This document shows, piece after piece, positions 34,909 through 44,308 of a stretch of DNA of 64,000 nt. The position numbers and the translations under genes are program-made. The DNA comes from Corynebacterium sp. p3-SID1056 (lineage in GTDB: Bacteria; Actinomycetota; Actinomycetes; Mycobacteriales; Mycobacteriaceae): NCBI RefSeq assembly GCF_025152525.1, contig NZ_JALXXL010000001.1:124001-188000 (forward strand). Reading direction: 5' to 3'. Below the pieces are notes generated by a model that was not told the origin of the DNA, did not search any database, and worked only from the letters and a program-made list of their open reading frames with translations. Each line of letters begins with the position of its first letter. Within the stretch, counting starts at the first letter, position 1.

Positions 34909-36018
34909 ATGCAGCATTCGGCGTTTACTCACCGCGCGCAGCTCACCGTGGCCCACCACGGCCCCCAAACGCGCTCACGCACCCGCCTTTCCGGGTGGGA
35001 GGTGCCGGTGAAAGACTCGGTCGATGTCGCCGGCTGGCCCACCACCAACGGCAACCCGGCCCGCGCGTACACCGCCACCGAGACCGACCCGATCGTGCAC
35101 ATGATCCTCGGGGCCGGCGCGACGATCCTGGGCAAGACGCTGACCTCCGAGCTTGGCGCGACCTGCTACGCCGAGCGGCCAGGCGTGCCCGTCCTCGAAT
35201 CCCCCGCGCACTCAGGCTGCACCCCCGGCGGTTCGTCGACCGGTGCCGCCGTCGCGGTAGCGGAGGGTCAGGTGCGCGCCGCCCACGGCACCGATGCGGG
35301 CGGCTCCCTGCGCGTGCCCGCCGCAGCCTGCGGGATCGTCGGCTTCAAGCCGGCCTCTCCGCACGTCGCGGCCCACGGGTTCCTCACCCGCACGGTCGCC
35401 GACCAATGCGCGCTCTACGGCATGCAGCCTTCCGCTCCTCGCCGGCTGCGCATTGGATTGCTTCTCGACGCCCTCCTCGTCCCCGCCAACACCTCCCTCG
35501 CCATCGCCGACGCCGTCGAGCGGGTTGCGTCGCGATTGTCGCGGCACCACGAGGTCGTACGCATCCGCCCCTACCGCGAGGCGGGTGAGACCTTCGAGCA
35601 CTTCTCCAACCGCATCCGCCATTCGTTTACCAGCATCGATCCACTAGACAACGAGTATCTGCAATGGCTCAATGTGGAAGGCTCCCGCGTCACCTCTGCG
35701 GATATGCGGGCCGCGCGCGAGCACATCGACGCACTGCCGCACCTCTTGGCGCAGCAGTGGGACGTGGACGTTGTGCTCTCACCTACGCTCAGCGCAACGC
35801 CACCCAAGCTGGGCTATTTCCCCTCGCTCAGACCGGAGGAAAGCTTCTACGAGCAGACCGTATGGTCACCCTGGTGCTCGGTGTTTAACGTCACCGGCAG
35901 CATGGCCATTTCCGTTGGCGGGGTGCACCTAGGCGCGCTTGGCGGGGCGAGCGCACCTTCGGTCAGCGCGACGGAGCTATTGAACCTGGCGTGGCAAGTT
36001 GAGGGGTTGGGCATTTAG
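34909..36018 (+). CDS. Amidase-signature family hydrolase
   Basis: 369 residues. Ser-Ser-Lys triad visible: Lys in VPVKDSVDVAG, cis-Ser in CTPGGSSTGAAVAVAEG, nucleophile Ser in GTDAGGSLRVPAAACG followed by GFKP. Shorter than GatA (about 480), so a general amidase rather than the tRNA amidotransferase subunit; the substrate is not known. It is inserted on the opposite strand between pyrH and frr, which are usually adjacent, suggesting a lineage-specific insertion. Confidence 0.9.
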   Translation: MQHSAFTHRAQLTVAHHGPQTRSRTRLSGWEVPVKDSVDVAGWPTTNGNPARAYTATETDPIVHMILGAGATILGKTLTSELGATCYAERPGVPVLESPAHSGCTPGGSSTGAAVAVAEGQVRAAHGTDAGGSLRVPAAACGIVGFKPASPHVAAHGFLTRTVADQCALYGMQPSAPRRLRIGLLLDALLVPANTSLAIADAVERVASRLSRHHEVVRIRPYREAGETFEHFSNRIRHSFTSIDPLDNEYLQWLNVEGSRVTSADMRAAREHIDALPHLLAQQWDVDVVLSPTLSATPPKLGYFPSLRPEESFYEQTVWSPWCSVFNVTGSMAISVGGVHLGALGGASAPSVSATELLNLAWQVEGLGI

Positions 36019-36107
36019 CTTCGGCATGGGGGTTAGGTCCCGTTACGGGTGGCGGGGATGGGAATTTGGTTTGGTTTGACGAAGGCGTGACAAATTCTAC
36101 ATACATA

Positions 36108-36131
36108 GCTCGCCTATCAATCGGCGAGCTG
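36108..36131. terminator. Hairpin between convergent amidase and pyrH genes
   Basis: AGCTCGCC / GGCGAGCT, 8-bp perfect stem with an 8-nt loop, without a clear T-run; may serve both directions. Confidence 0.5.
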
Positions 36132-36201
36132 AGCGAATGGCAATCCTGTCAATTTGCTGTGTAGAAAAATTCACAGCACCCGCAACACCCCCGAAAAACG
36201 C

Positions 36202-36927
36202 CTAGGCCACCAGCGTACCGATCTGCTCGCCGGACACCGCGCGAGCGATATTGCCCTGCTTAAGCAGGTTAAACACCAAGATCGGCATGTTGTTGTCCAT
36301 GCACAGCGAGAAGGCAGTGGCGTCCGCAACCTTCAGCCCCTGTTCGATGACCTCACGCGGCGAGACCTCGGTGAGCAGCTTGGCATCAGGGTTGGTGCGT
36401 GGGTCGTCGTCGTAGACACCGTCGACGCCCTTAGCCATGAGCAGCACCTCGCAGCCGATCTCCAGCGCGCGCTGTGCGGCCGTGGTGTCGGTGGAGAAGT
36501 ACGGCATGCCCATGCCTGCGCCGAAGATGACCACGCGGCCCTTCTCCAGGTGGCGGGCGGCGCGCAGCGGCAGGTACGGCTCGGCGATCTGCGCCATGTT
36601 GATGGAGGTCTGCACGCGGCAGTCCACGCCCTTCTGCTGCAAGAAGTCCTGCAGGGCCAGGCAGTTCATCACGGTGCCGAGCATGCCCATGTAGTCGGAA
36701 CGGGCACGGTCCAGCCCGCGCTTTTGCAGCTCCGCCCCGCGGAAGAAGTTGCCGCCGCCGATCACCACGGCGACCTCGGTGCCGGACTTGGCAACCTCGG
36801 CGATTTGCGACGCCACGCTTTCCACCACGTCTGGGTCGATGCCAACCTTGCCGCCGCCAAACATTTCACCACCCAGCTTGAGCATGACGCGTTTGAAGCC
36901 GTTGCGGTCGGGGGCGAATTCAGTCAC
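36202..36927 (-). CDS. pyrH: UMP kinase
   Basis: 241 residues; hexameric bacterial UMP kinase of pyrimidine synthesis. [10 protein letters not shown] (15-24), [41 protein letters not shown] and the C-terminal [11 protein letters not shown] are typical. GTG at 36927 has AAAGGAG nine bases upstream. A 13-bp dyad GTCACAGTGTGAC overlaps the start codon. tsf ends with a terminator 150 bp upstream, so pyrH should have its own promoter. Confidence 0.97.
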   Translation of the reverse strand: MTEFAPDRNGFKRVMLKLGGEMFGGGKVGIDPDVVESVASQIAEVAKSGTEVAVVIGGGNFFRGAELQKRGLDRARSDYMGMLGTVMNCLALQDFLQQKGVDCRVQTSINMAQIAEPYLPLRAARHLEKGRVVIFGAGMGMPYFSTDTTAAQRALEIGCEVLLMAKGVDGVYDDDPRTNPDAKLLTEVSPREVIEQGLKVADATAFSLCMDNNMPILVFNLLKQGNIARAVSGEQIGTLVA

Positions 36928-37019
36928 AGTGTGACACTCCTTTTCACGAAAAGCCGGGTGTGCGTGGAATATCCGCTCACAATTCTAGCCAGAGTCGCGC
37001 ACGAGGCGATAAATGCACG

Positions 37020-37063
37020 CAAAGAGCGCCCAACCTCCTGGTCAGGAAGTTGGGCGCTCAGCA
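37020..37063 (-). terminator. Intrinsic terminator of rpsB-tsf
   Basis: In the mRNA GAGCGCCCAAC pairs with GTTGGGCGCTC, with an inner TCCT/AGGA, followed by TTTG. Lies just after the tsf stop. Confidence 0.9.
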
Positions 37064-37079
37064 GCAAGCACAGCGAGGC

Positions 37080-37898
37080 TTATGCCTGGCCGACCTCGAA
37101 GCGGACGAAGTCGGTGATCTCGATGTTGTGCTCCTCGGTGAACTGCTTCACCGTCTTCTTGGAGTCACCCAGGGACGGCTGGTCGAGCAGGACGACGTCC
37201 TTGTAGAAGCCACCCATGCGACCCTCGACGATCTTGGCGATGGCAGCTTCCGGCTTGCCCTCGTTGCGGGTGATCTCCTCCTGGACGGCGCGCTCCTTCT
37301 CCACGACGTCGGCCGGGATGTCCTCCTGCTTGAGGAAGCGGGCCTTCATCGCAGCGATCTGCAGCGCGACCTGGTGTGCAGCCTCAGCGTCGTCGCCGGT
37401 GTAGGCAACGAGCACGCCGACGGCCGGCGGCAGGTCAGCGGAACGCTGGTGCAGGTACTTGGCGACGTTTGCGCCCTCGACAGTAGCGGCGCGACGCAGC
37501 TCGAGCTTCTCACCGATCTTCGCGGACAGGACCTGGAGCGCCTCCTGAGCGGTCTGGCCGTCGACGTCAGCGTTAGCCAGCTCTTCTGCGGAGTTTGCCT
37601 TCACTGCTGCAGCGGCGTCAGCGATCTTGGCCGCGAGGTCCTTGAACTCCTGGTTCTTCGCCACGAAGTCGGTCTCGGCGTTGACCTCGACGATGGTGTT
37701 ACCGGAGACAGCAACCAGGCCCTCGAGGGCGTTGCGCTCAGCGCGCTTGCCCACGTCCTTTGCACCCTTGATGCGCAGGTTCTCCACGGCCTTGTCAAAG
37801 TCACCCTCGGTCTCCTCGAGCGCCTTCTTGCAGGCCATCATGCCGGAGCCGGTGATCTCACGGAGCTTCTTCACGTCTGCTGCGGTGTAGTTCGCCAT
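37080..37898 (-). CDS. tsf: Elongation factor Ts
   Basis: 272 residues; nucleotide exchange factor of EF-Tu. N-terminal UBA-like module [21 protein letters not shown] (first 20 residues typical), then [16 protein letters not shown] and [20 protein letters not shown] precedes ATG at 37898. Second gene after rpsB with a structured 280-bp spacer. Confidence 0.98.
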   Translation of the reverse strand: MANYTAADVKKLREITGSGMMACKKALEETEGDFDKAVENLRIKGAKDVGKRAERNALEGLVAVSGNTIVEVNAETDFVAKNQEFKDLAAKIADAAAAVKANSAEELANADVDGQTAQEALQVLSAKIGEKLELRRAATVEGANVAKYLHQRSADLPPAVGVLVAYTGDDAEAAHQVALQIAAMKARFLKQEDIPADVVEKERAVQEEITRNEGKPEAAIAKIVEGRMGGFYKDVVLLDQPSLGDSKKTVKQFTEEHNIEITDFVRFEVGQA

Positions 37899-38183
37899 AG
37901 TTGGGCGATCCTCCTCGTTAAGATTTATGCAACTTCCGTCCCCACCTCGCGCGGATTAACGCGAGACGGACACGCAAGTTAGCTGTGATAAGTAATCGTG
38001 TAAAGGGTAGCCGACTTTTGCCTCGTCGGCATGCTAGACGCGGCTAGCAATCCCCTTCACGCAGTTCACCCCGCGCTTCGCTCGCGTCCCGGCCCAAGTA
38101 CAACACAAGTACAACTGGGGCGGACGTGAACCGAAGACGCGGGGTGAGTGTACGGCAAAAGGTGAAGCCGAAGTAGCTACGAC
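37899..38183 (-). other. rpsB-tsf intergenic region with a long stem-loop
   Basis: Contains a near-symmetric stem at 38067-38146: CACCCCGCG-CTTCG pairs with CGAAG-A-CGCGGGGTG, an internal loop, then CGTCC/GGACG. The loop holds two copies of AAGTACAAC. A smaller GCCGAC/GTCGGC hairpin is near 38028-38050. Possible attenuator or mRNA processing element. Confidence 0.6.
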
Positions 38184-39116
38184 TTAGGCCTCCTTATCGG
38201 AGCCTTCCTCCTGCTTTGCCTGCTCGGCGGCGCGCACAGCGTGCGGCTGCTCGACCGGTGCGACCTCCTGCGGCGCTGCAGCCTCGGCTGCGGCAGCGGC
38301 CTTCGCCGCGTCAGCAGCGGAGACGTCGTCGGAGGATGCAGCCTGTGCAGCGGCCTCAGTGGCCTCTGCCTGGAGCTTGGCGTCGTTGTCGCCGACGGCG
38401 TCGCGAGCTGCGGCGAGCTGACGCTCTTCGCGCTGCTGCTTACCAGCGATGACTGCCTCGCCCACGACGTGGGTGAGCAGCTTGACTGCGCCGATGGCGT
38501 CGTCGTTGCCCGGGATCGGGAAGTCGACGAAGTCCGGGTCGCAGTTGGTGTCCAGCACAGCAACAACGGGGATGCGCAGCTTCTGCGCCTCGTTGACGGC
38601 GATGTGCTCCTTGTTGGTGTCCACGATCCACAGCGCGGACGGGGTCTTGGTCATGTCGGCGATGCCGCCGAGCACGCGCTCAAGCTTGACACGCTCGCGG
38701 GTGAGCATGAGGACTTCCTTCTTACCGCGGCCGGCGTAGCCGTCCTCGGCTGCGTCCATTGCCTGCAGTTCCTTCATGCGGGCAATTCGCTTGGACACGG
38801 TCTGGAAGTTGGTGAGCATGCCACCGAGCCAACGGTGGGTGACGTAGGGCATGCCGACGCGCTCTGCCTCTTCCTGGATGGACTCCTGCGCCTGCTTCTT
38901 GGTGCCGACGAACAGGATGGTGCCGCCGTGTGCAACGGTCTCCTTGACAAACTCGAACGCCTCGTCGATGTAGGTCAGGGTCTGCTGCAGGTCGATGACG
39001 TAGATGCCGTTGCGGTCGGTGAAGATGAAGCGACGCATCTTCGGGTTCCAACGACGCGTCTGGTGGCCGAAGTGGACACCGGCGTCGAGGAGTTCGCGCA
39101 TGGTTACAACTGCCAT
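38184..39116 (-). CDS. rpsB: 30S ribosomal protein S2
   Basis: 310 residues. Core S2 fold with [31 protein letters not shown] and [14 protein letters not shown]. The usual end near residue 245 is followed by about 60 extra residues rich in Ala, Glu and Gln. AAAGGAG lies seven to eight bases before ATG at 39116; the frame to 39317 runs through the leader and is rejected. First gene of rpsB-tsf. Confidence 0.98.
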   Translation of the reverse strand: MAVVTMRELLDAGVHFGHQTRRWNPKMRRFIFTDRNGIYVIDLQQTLTYIDEAFEFVKETVAHGGTILFVGTKKQAQESIQEEAERVGMPYVTHRWLGGMLTNFQTVSKRIARMKELQAMDAAEDGYAGRGKKEVLMLTRERVKLERVLGGIADMTKTPSALWIVDTNKEHIAVNEAQKLRIPVVAVLDTNCDPDFVDFPIPGNDDAIGAVKLLTHVVGEAVIAGKQQREERQLAAARDAVGDNDAKLQAEATEAAAQAASSDDVSAADAAKAAAAAEAAAPQEVAPVEQPHAVRAAEQAKQEEGSDKEA

Positions 39117-39297
39117 GGGAATGTCTCCTTTGGAGAAAGTAGTTCGGTTATGTACTGGTTGCGTGCGGGTTTTTATCCCGCACCCTGGCACCGTGCGTGC
39201 CGTGCACCCCTGCTTAAGGGGACCTTTGCCCGGCTCGCGCGTATCGGCGCGCGGAGTCAGCAGCGTGCAAAGCGTGCATACTGCCGGGACAACTATA
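39117..39297 (-). promoter_or_regulatory. rpsB promoter and structured leader
   Basis: A TATAGT -10 box (39297-39292) gives a leader of about 170 nt. The leader has a perfect hairpin GTGCGGG/CCCGCAC (39163-39183) and a second CCCCTTAAGCAGGGG-like stem. S2 autoregulates through leaders in other bacteria; whether this one does is unknown. Confidence 0.5.
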
Positions 39298-39402
39298 CGC
39301 GCAACATGCTGCAACACCTAATTGTGGATAACCATCCCGCGTTATCCACAGATTTTTCGTTTAGTCTTCCGACCAAGCGAAGCATCTGCTTTACATAGAT
39401 GT

Positions 39403-39921
39403 ATGCACCGCTTTTCGACGCCCACCCGCTCCCCAATCACCGCCATCCTCACCACCCTCCTACTCCTACTCATTACCGCCACCCCTGCTCGCGCCTGGGT
39501 CGACCCAACCACGACCGCCCCGTCCGCCACCCAGGTGCTCCGCCCAGCCGAGATCCCGAAGCGCAACTGGCAGCCCGGACACCGCGGCGTGGACCTCGCC
39601 GCCGAACCCGGCGCGAGAATCTACGCTGCGGGTGAAGGCACCGTCCACTTCGCCGGCACCATCGCCGGCACACCGGTGGTGTCCATCCACCACCCGGAGG
39701 GGTTCCGCACCACCTATCAGCCGGTGCGTACCACACTGAAGAAGGGCGAGGTGGTGGCCGAGGGCGACGCCGTCGGCATGCTTGCCTATACCCCGCCGAA
39801 CGCCCCGAACGCGCACCTTGGGCTGCACTGGGGCGCGCTGCGCGGCAAGGACGGCTACTTCGACCCGCTCACGCTTCTTGATCCCCCGCGCATCCGGCTG
39901 AAACCGCTCAACGCGGGCTAG
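39403..39921 (+). CDS. Secreted M23 (LytM-like) peptidase-domain protein
   Basis: 172 residues. Signal peptide with a long Thr/Leu core ending TPARAW, then the M23 domain: HRGVDLAAEPGARIYAAGEGTV (first His and Asp of the zinc site begin here) and HLGLHWG (HxxxH variant). It may cut peptidoglycan cross-links or, if the site is degenerate, activate other hydrolases. ATG at 39403 opens the signal peptide. Its stop shares CTAG with the convergent xerC stop (39918-39921). Confidence 0.9.
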   Translation: MHRFSTPTRSPITAILTTLLLLLITATPARAWVDPTTTAPSATQVLRPAEIPKRNWQPGHRGVDLAAEPGARIYAAGEGTVHFAGTIAGTPVVSIHHPEGFRTTYQPVRTTLKKGEVVAEGDAVGMLAYTPPNAPNAHLGLHWGALRGKDGYFDPLTLLDPPRIRLKPLNAG

Positions 39922-40817
39922 GCCCGCGGGTGCGCCTGCTCGTAGACGCGGCGCAGGCGTTGCGCAGAGACGTGCGTGTAGATCTGCGTGGTCTGCAGGC
40001 TCGAGTGCCCGAGCATCTCCTGGACCACGCGCAGGTCCGCACCACCCTCGAGGGTGTGCGTCGCCGCGGTGTGGCGCAGCGTGTGCGGCGTGATGTCGCT
40101 TAAGCCCGCGCGCTGCGCGGCGCGCTCGACGATCCGGCGCACCTGCCGCTGGTCAATCCGCGCTCCCCTACTGCCGACGAACAGAGCGCGGGTCTCGCCC
40201 GCAAGCGCGTCGCGCCCCTGCTCGAGCCAGTCCTGCATGGCCAGGCTCGCCCGCTCGCCGAAGGGCACGGTGCGTTGCTTGTTGCCCTTACCTGTCACGC
40301 GCGCGGTCTGGCGGGCAAAGTCGACGTCGCCGATGTCGAGGCCGGTGAGTTCGCCGACGCGGATACCTGTGGCGTAAAGCAGCTCGAGTATGGCGCGGTC
40401 GCGCAAGCCTTCGGCGGGGTGGGCGTCGTCGGCGGTCTCGGCCTCGACGAGCTCGCCGGCGCGGTCGGGGTTCACCACCGTGGGCAGGGGGCGTGAGACC
40501 TGGGCGGTGACGAGGCGGGCGGCGACATCTGCGTCGAGCAGGCCCTGCTTGTACGCCCAAGTGGAGAAGCCACGAGCGGTAGCGGTGCGCCGGGCGATGG
40601 TGGTGCGTGCCTTGCCGGCGCGCGTGGCGTCGGCAAGCCAGGTGCGCAGCGTCTCCAGCGTGAACTCGTCGAGCGTGCGCACGTAGTCACCGAGTGAGCG
40701 CAGATCTGCCGCATACGCCTTGACCGTGTTCTCGGAACGGGCCTGCACGGTGCGCGCGTAGTCGGCGTAGTCTGCTGCGGCCGCAAGGAACTGCGTGCCG
40801 CCCCCATAGTCACTCAT
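39918..40817 (-). CDS. xerC: Tyrosine recombinase XerC
   Basis: 299 residues; acts with XerD at dif to resolve chromosome dimers. SAM-like N-domain (QARSENTVKAYAADLRSLG), catalytic domain with Arg in ATGIRVGELTGL, HTLRHTAATH (His-x-x-Arg), GHSSLQTTQIYTHV (His and Tyr nucleophile). No integrase-type attachment sites nearby. ATG at 40817 lies eight bases after TAGACT, inside the end of the dprA region. Confidence 0.93.
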   Translation of the reverse strand: MSDYGGGTQFLAAAADYADYARTVQARSENTVKAYAADLRSLGDYVRTLDEFTLETLRTWLADATRAGKARTTIARRTATARGFSTWAYKQGLLDADVAARLVTAQVSRPLPTVVNPDRAGELVEAETADDAHPAEGLRDRAILELLYATGIRVGELTGLDIGDVDFARQTARVTGKGNKQRTVPFGERASLAMQDWLEQGRDALAGETRALFVGSRGARIDQRQVRRIVERAAQRAGLSDITPHTLRHTAATHTLEGGADLRVVQEMLGHSSLQTTQIYTHVSAQRLRRVYEQAHPRA

Positions 40818-40825
40818 GCCACATG

Positions 40826-40831
40826 AGTCTA
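40826..40831 (-). promoter_or_regulatory. -10 box TAGACT for leaderless xerC
   Basis: TAGACT on the minus strand (40831-40826), eight bases, then ATG of xerC at 40817. Confidence 0.45.
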
Positions 40832-42019
40832 CTCACTGCCCACATGTGAGGTCTGGGTGCGGGACCACTGTCGCCGGTTGCGGAGGACCAGCCCGCGGCG
40901 TTCGAGTTCCATGAGCAGGTGGACGGTCAGCCCCGTGCTCATGCCGGCGCTCGCGGCGATGTCTTCGGCTTCGCGCCCCTGTGTGTCGTGCGGCGGCGTG
41001 GCGTCGAAGATGCGTAGCTCGTTGTGGCTGAGCTGCTGGATGGGGTCGGCCGCGTAGGCGAGTTCGAGCTGCTCCTCCCCCTCCGCGGTGCCGAGTGCGC
41101 CGAGCTGCGCGTGAATCTGGTCTCCGTTGAGCACCATGGTGGCGCTCCCGTTGCGGATCGCCAGGTTCGCGCCCAGCGAGCCCGCGCCCAGGATCGAGCC
41201 GGGCACCGCCATCGCCTGGCGGTTGAAGTAGCGCGCCCACTTCAGGGTGTTCAGTGCCCCGGAGCGAAACGCCGCCTCCACCACCACGCTGCCGAGGCTT
41301 AGGCCTGCGACCAGGCGGTTGCGAGTGAGGAAGCGGTGTCGGTCAGGGGTGACACCCGGCGGATACTCCGTGATAATCACCCCACCCGCGGCCACGATGC
41401 GCTCGAAGAGGCGCTCGTTTCTCCGCGGATACGTCACGCCCGGCCCACACGCAGCAACCACCACCGTCGGAGTGCGCGCGGCCAACGCCGCCTCGTGCGC
41501 GACCGTGTCAATGCCGATCGCCCCGCCCGAGATCACGGTGTAGCGGTGTGCGGCAATCGAGGTGACCAGGTCCTGGGTTGCCTGGTGCCCGTAGGCGGTA
41601 GCGGCGCGGGTGCCCACGAAGGCCACGGACTGCTCGCACAGCTCGCGCACGTTGTGCGCGCCGCGGACCCACAACGCGTGCGGGGCAGCGGCGTCCGCGA
41701 TCGGGTTGTCCATGTTTTCCCGACTGGCAAAGGCACCACGGACGAAGGACTCCTCGATGCGTGCGCCGGGCCAACCGGGTGCGTCCGGGGTGAGCAGGGC
41801 GTAGCCGAGCGAGTGCGCCTGTTCCAAGTCTTCTTCGGGCCTGTCCCAGTCGTAGCGGCGCTCGGTGCTCGCAAGCAGCGGGCCGAGCCAGGAGGCGCGG
41901 TGGCGGATGCCGCGGGCGATCTCGTCGGCGTCGCGCCCGGCGCGCAACAGTTCCTGCAGGTGGGTCGACGGGCCTTCGATCACGCGCGAGAGGTAGGCCC
42001 ATGAGGTGAGGTTGCTCAT
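40829..42019 (-). CDS. dprA: DNA-processing protein DprA
   Basis: 396 residues; binds incoming single-stranded DNA and loads RecA. Rossmann-fold signature: VAFVGTRAATAYGH, VISGGAIGIDTVAHEAAL, VVVAACGPGVTYPRRN, LTRNRLVAGLS and AGSLGANLAIRNGSA. The C-terminal DML1-like helix-turn-helix is present. ATG overlaps the comM stop (ATGA), so the genes are coupled. The other competence genes are not in this window. Confidence 0.95.
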   Translation of the reverse strand: MSNLTSWAYLSRVIEGPSTHLQELLRAGRDADEIARGIRHRASWLGPLLASTERRYDWDRPEEDLEQAHSLGYALLTPDAPGWPGARIEESFVRGAFASRENMDNPIADAAAPHALWVRGAHNVRELCEQSVAFVGTRAATAYGHQATQDLVTSIAAHRYTVISGGAIGIDTVAHEAALAARTPTVVVAACGPGVTYPRRNERLFERIVAAGGVIITEYPPGVTPDRHRFLTRNRLVAGLSLGSVVVEAAFRSGALNTLKWARYFNRQAMAVPGSILGAGSLGANLAIRNGSATMVLNGDQIHAQLGALGTAEGEEQLELAYAADPIQQLSHNELRIFDATPPHDTQGREAEDIAASAGMSTGLTVHLLMELERRGLVLRNRRQWSRTQTSHVGSE

Positions 42020-43524
42020 GCTGCACGCTCCTCTAGGCGCGGGGCGTGCAGCTCGCAGGCGCGGGCGACGTGGTCGATATCCGGGACGGCAGCGGCCTCC
42101 AAGTCCGCGAGCGTCCAGGCGAGCTTGAGCACTTTGTCCACGCCGCGCTGGGTCAGCTCCCCGTGCCCGAGACGGTGCTCGAGGAAGGTCATGCCTGCCT
42201 CGTCGGCCGGGTGCTCGCGGCGCAGAAGCGTCGAGGCGACCTGCGCGTTGGTCATCGGTGCGTCCCACCTCGCGGCGGCGCGCTCGCGGGCGCGGGCCAC
42301 GCGCTCGGCGATCACCGCGCTGGATTCCGCGCCCTCGGGGCTTAACACCGCGGCGGCCTGGGTGGTGCGGCAGAACACGTCCAACCGATCGCGTAGTGGT
42401 CCGGAAATATTTGCCAAGTGGCGGGCCCGCTCACTGGGGCGACAACGGCACTTTTCCGGTTCCTGCCCGCAGGGGCAGGGGTTGGCGGCCATGATGAGTT
42501 GGAAGCTGGCCGGGAAAACCACGGTGCGCTTGCCTCGGCTCAGGCGGACCTCCTGCTGTTCGAGGGGGATGCGCAGGGCGTCGAGGACGCGGGCGGGGAT
42601 CTCCGAGGCCTCGTCGAGGAATAACACCCCGTGGTGGGCTTGGCTGACCGCGCCCGGTGCCGGGTTGTGTGCTCCCCCGCCCAGCAGCATCGACTTCGTC
42701 AGCGAAGGGTGCGGGGCGATAAACGGCCGGTTGGTCACGACCCCGCCGCGGGCGATGCCGGCTGCCTGGTGTAGCGAGGTGCATTCGATGCGCTCGTGCT
42801 GGGTCAAAGGCGGCAGGATTGATGGCAGGCGCTCGGCCAGCATGGACTTGCCGGTGCCGGGTGGTCCTACCATCAGCACGTGGTGCCCGCCCGCGGCCGC
42901 GACCTCGAAGGCCGCGCGCTCGTGCGCTTGGCCGGCAATGTCGCGAAAGTCAGGGCCGTCCGCCCGCGCCGCCGAAGGGGAAACGGACGACACGGGGCCG
43001 AGCTCCGCCTCGCCGGCGAGCGAGGCGAACACCTGCCCCAGCGAGTCCGCGAGCCGGACGCGGGGATCTCCCACGAGCGCCGCCTCCCGCGCATTCGCGC
43101 GCGGGATGATGATGGTCTCAATATCCGCGCGCTCACGGGCCTGAAGCAACATCGGCAGGATCGCCTCGACGCGCCGCAGCGTGGCGTCGAGAGCCAGCTC
43201 GCCCAGCAGCATGGTCGAGCGCAACCTCGACTGCACACGCGGGTCCAGGCTGCCCAGCACCGCGACGGCGACGGGCAGGTCGAAGTGCGAGCCCGCCTTC
43301 GGCAGGTGCGCGGGCGAAAGCGAGACCATGATCTTCGTGCGCGGCCACGGCAACCGTGCATTCGTCACCGCAGTACGGATGCGCTCGCGCGACTCTTTCA
43401 CCGCCGCGTCGCCCAGCCCCACCATGTGCATGCCCGGCAGGCCCGGCCCGACGTTCGCCTCCACCGTCACCGGGTGGGCGTGGACGCCTTCTACCGTTGC
43501 GGTTTGTGTGCTAGCAAGCGCCAT
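42016..43524 (-). CDS. comM: ComM/YifB-family Mg-chelatase-like AAA+ ATPase
   Basis: 502 residues. N-terminal Lon-like subdomain (VEANVGPGLPGMHMVGLGDAAVKESRERI), Walker A GPPGTGKS, Walker B LFLDEASEI and a C-terminal lid. A zinc-like CPCGQEPEKCRC sits in the ATPase part. ComM is a helicase that aids branch migration during natural transformation. ATG at 43524 (MALASTQTATVEGV) is the family start. It overlaps yraN by 14 bp and dprA by 4 bp. Confidence 0.95.
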   Translation of the reverse strand: MALASTQTATVEGVHAHPVTVEANVGPGLPGMHMVGLGDAAVKESRERIRTAVTNARLPWPRTKIMVSLSPAHLPKAGSHFDLPVAVAVLGSLDPRVQSRLRSTMLLGELALDATLRRVEAILPMLLQARERADIETIIIPRANAREAALVGDPRVRLADSLGQVFASLAGEAELGPVSSVSPSAARADGPDFRDIAGQAHERAAFEVAAAGGHHVLMVGPPGTGKSMLAERLPSILPPLTQHERIECTSLHQAAGIARGGVVTNRPFIAPHPSLTKSMLLGGGAHNPAPGAVSQAHHGVLFLDEASEIPARVLDALRIPLEQQEVRLSRGKRTVVFPASFQLIMAANPCPCGQEPEKCRCRPSERARHLANISGPLRDRLDVFCRTTQAAAVLSPEGAESSAVIAERVARARERAAARWDAPMTNAQVASTLLRREHPADEAGMTFLEHRLGHGELTQRGVDKVLKLAWTLADLEAAAVPDIDHVARACELHAPRLEERAA

Positions 43525-43891
43525 CTTCGGCCCCCTGGTAGCGCTGGAGGTGGAACTCGGTGCCGTCGAAAAGCGCCTCGACGACGTCAAACCGGACCTC
43601 GCGATAGTCGTGCTCATGACCCGCGAGCCACTCGGCCGCGCAGCGCCGCATCGTGGCGAGTTTCTTCGAGGTCACCGCCTCCGCGCCCCCGAAGCCGGTG
43701 CTGCGGCGCGTTTTCACCTCCACGCACACCACTGCCCCGTCGGGCGCGAGCAAAATCAGGTCGAGCTCGCCGGATCTACATCGCGCACGGTGCGCGAGCA
43801 GCTCGTAGCCGGCTTGCTCGTAGAAGGCGATCGCGCTGGCTTCGCCGGCGTAGCCGAGCTCGTACTGGTTGGCAAACGTGGTGTGGTGCAT
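43511..43891 (-). CDS. yraN: UPF0102 (YraN) family nuclease-like protein
   Basis: 126 residues. PD-(D/E)XK-like motif: GEASAIAFYEQAGYELL, SGELDLILLAPDG and VVCVEVKTRR. GGGAGG lies just before ATG at 43891 (MHHTTFANQYELGYAGE); ATG at 43918 is an alternative. The family is found between rnhB and dprA genes in most bacteria; the biochemical role is not settled. Confidence 0.88.
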   Translation of the reverse strand: MHHTTFANQYELGYAGEASAIAFYEQAGYELLAHRARCRSGELDLILLAPDGAVVCVEVKTRRSTGFGGAEAVTSKKLATMRRCAAEWLAGHEHDYREVRFDVVEALFDGTEFHLQRYQGAEDGAC

Positions 43892-43996
43892 GGGCCCTCC
43901 CAAAGTCGCTAGGTTCATCTCGCGGTGCGTTCGCACACGCCGTACCTAGTTAGACTCTGAAAACGGCCCGCCGGTTCCCTACTCGCTCAAAAAACT

Positions 43997-44308
43997 TTAG
44001 CGTGGATCCGGGAAGGTGAGATCCGGCTTGTCCAGCTCCTCGATGTTGACGTCCTTGTAGGTAATCACGCGGACGTAGCGGACGAAGCGCACCGCGCGGT
44101 ACATGTCCCACACCCAGCAGTCGGACATGCGGACCTCGTAGTAGACGTCCTTGCCCTCGGTGTGCGGGATCAGCTCAACTGCGTTGGCCAGGTAGAAGCG
44201 GCGGTCAGTCTCAACGACGTAGGAGAACTGGCTGGCCACATCCCGGTACTCGCGGTACAGCGAGAGCTCGACTTCGGCCTCGTAGTTGTCCAGTTCCTCA
44301 GCGCTCAT
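43997..44308 (-). CDS. DUF2469 family protein
   Basis: 103 residues, highly charged and aromatic, no signal peptide. SAEELDNYEAEVELSLYREYRDV at the start and VRFVRYVRVITYKDVNIEEL near the end match the actinobacterial DUF2469 family, always adjacent to rnhB. ATG at 44308 shares one base with the rnhB stop (TGATG). Function unknown. Confidence 0.93.
   Translation of the reverse strand: MSAEELDNYEAEVELSLYREYRDVASQFSYVVETDRRFYLANAVELIPHTEGKDVYYEVRMSDCWVWDMYRAVRFVRYVRVITYKDVNIEELDKPDLTFPDPR

Noticed and set aside
39918..40817. Integrase of a mobile element
   Set aside because: Sequence and place beside dprA fit chromosomal XerC; no attachment repeats or cargo.
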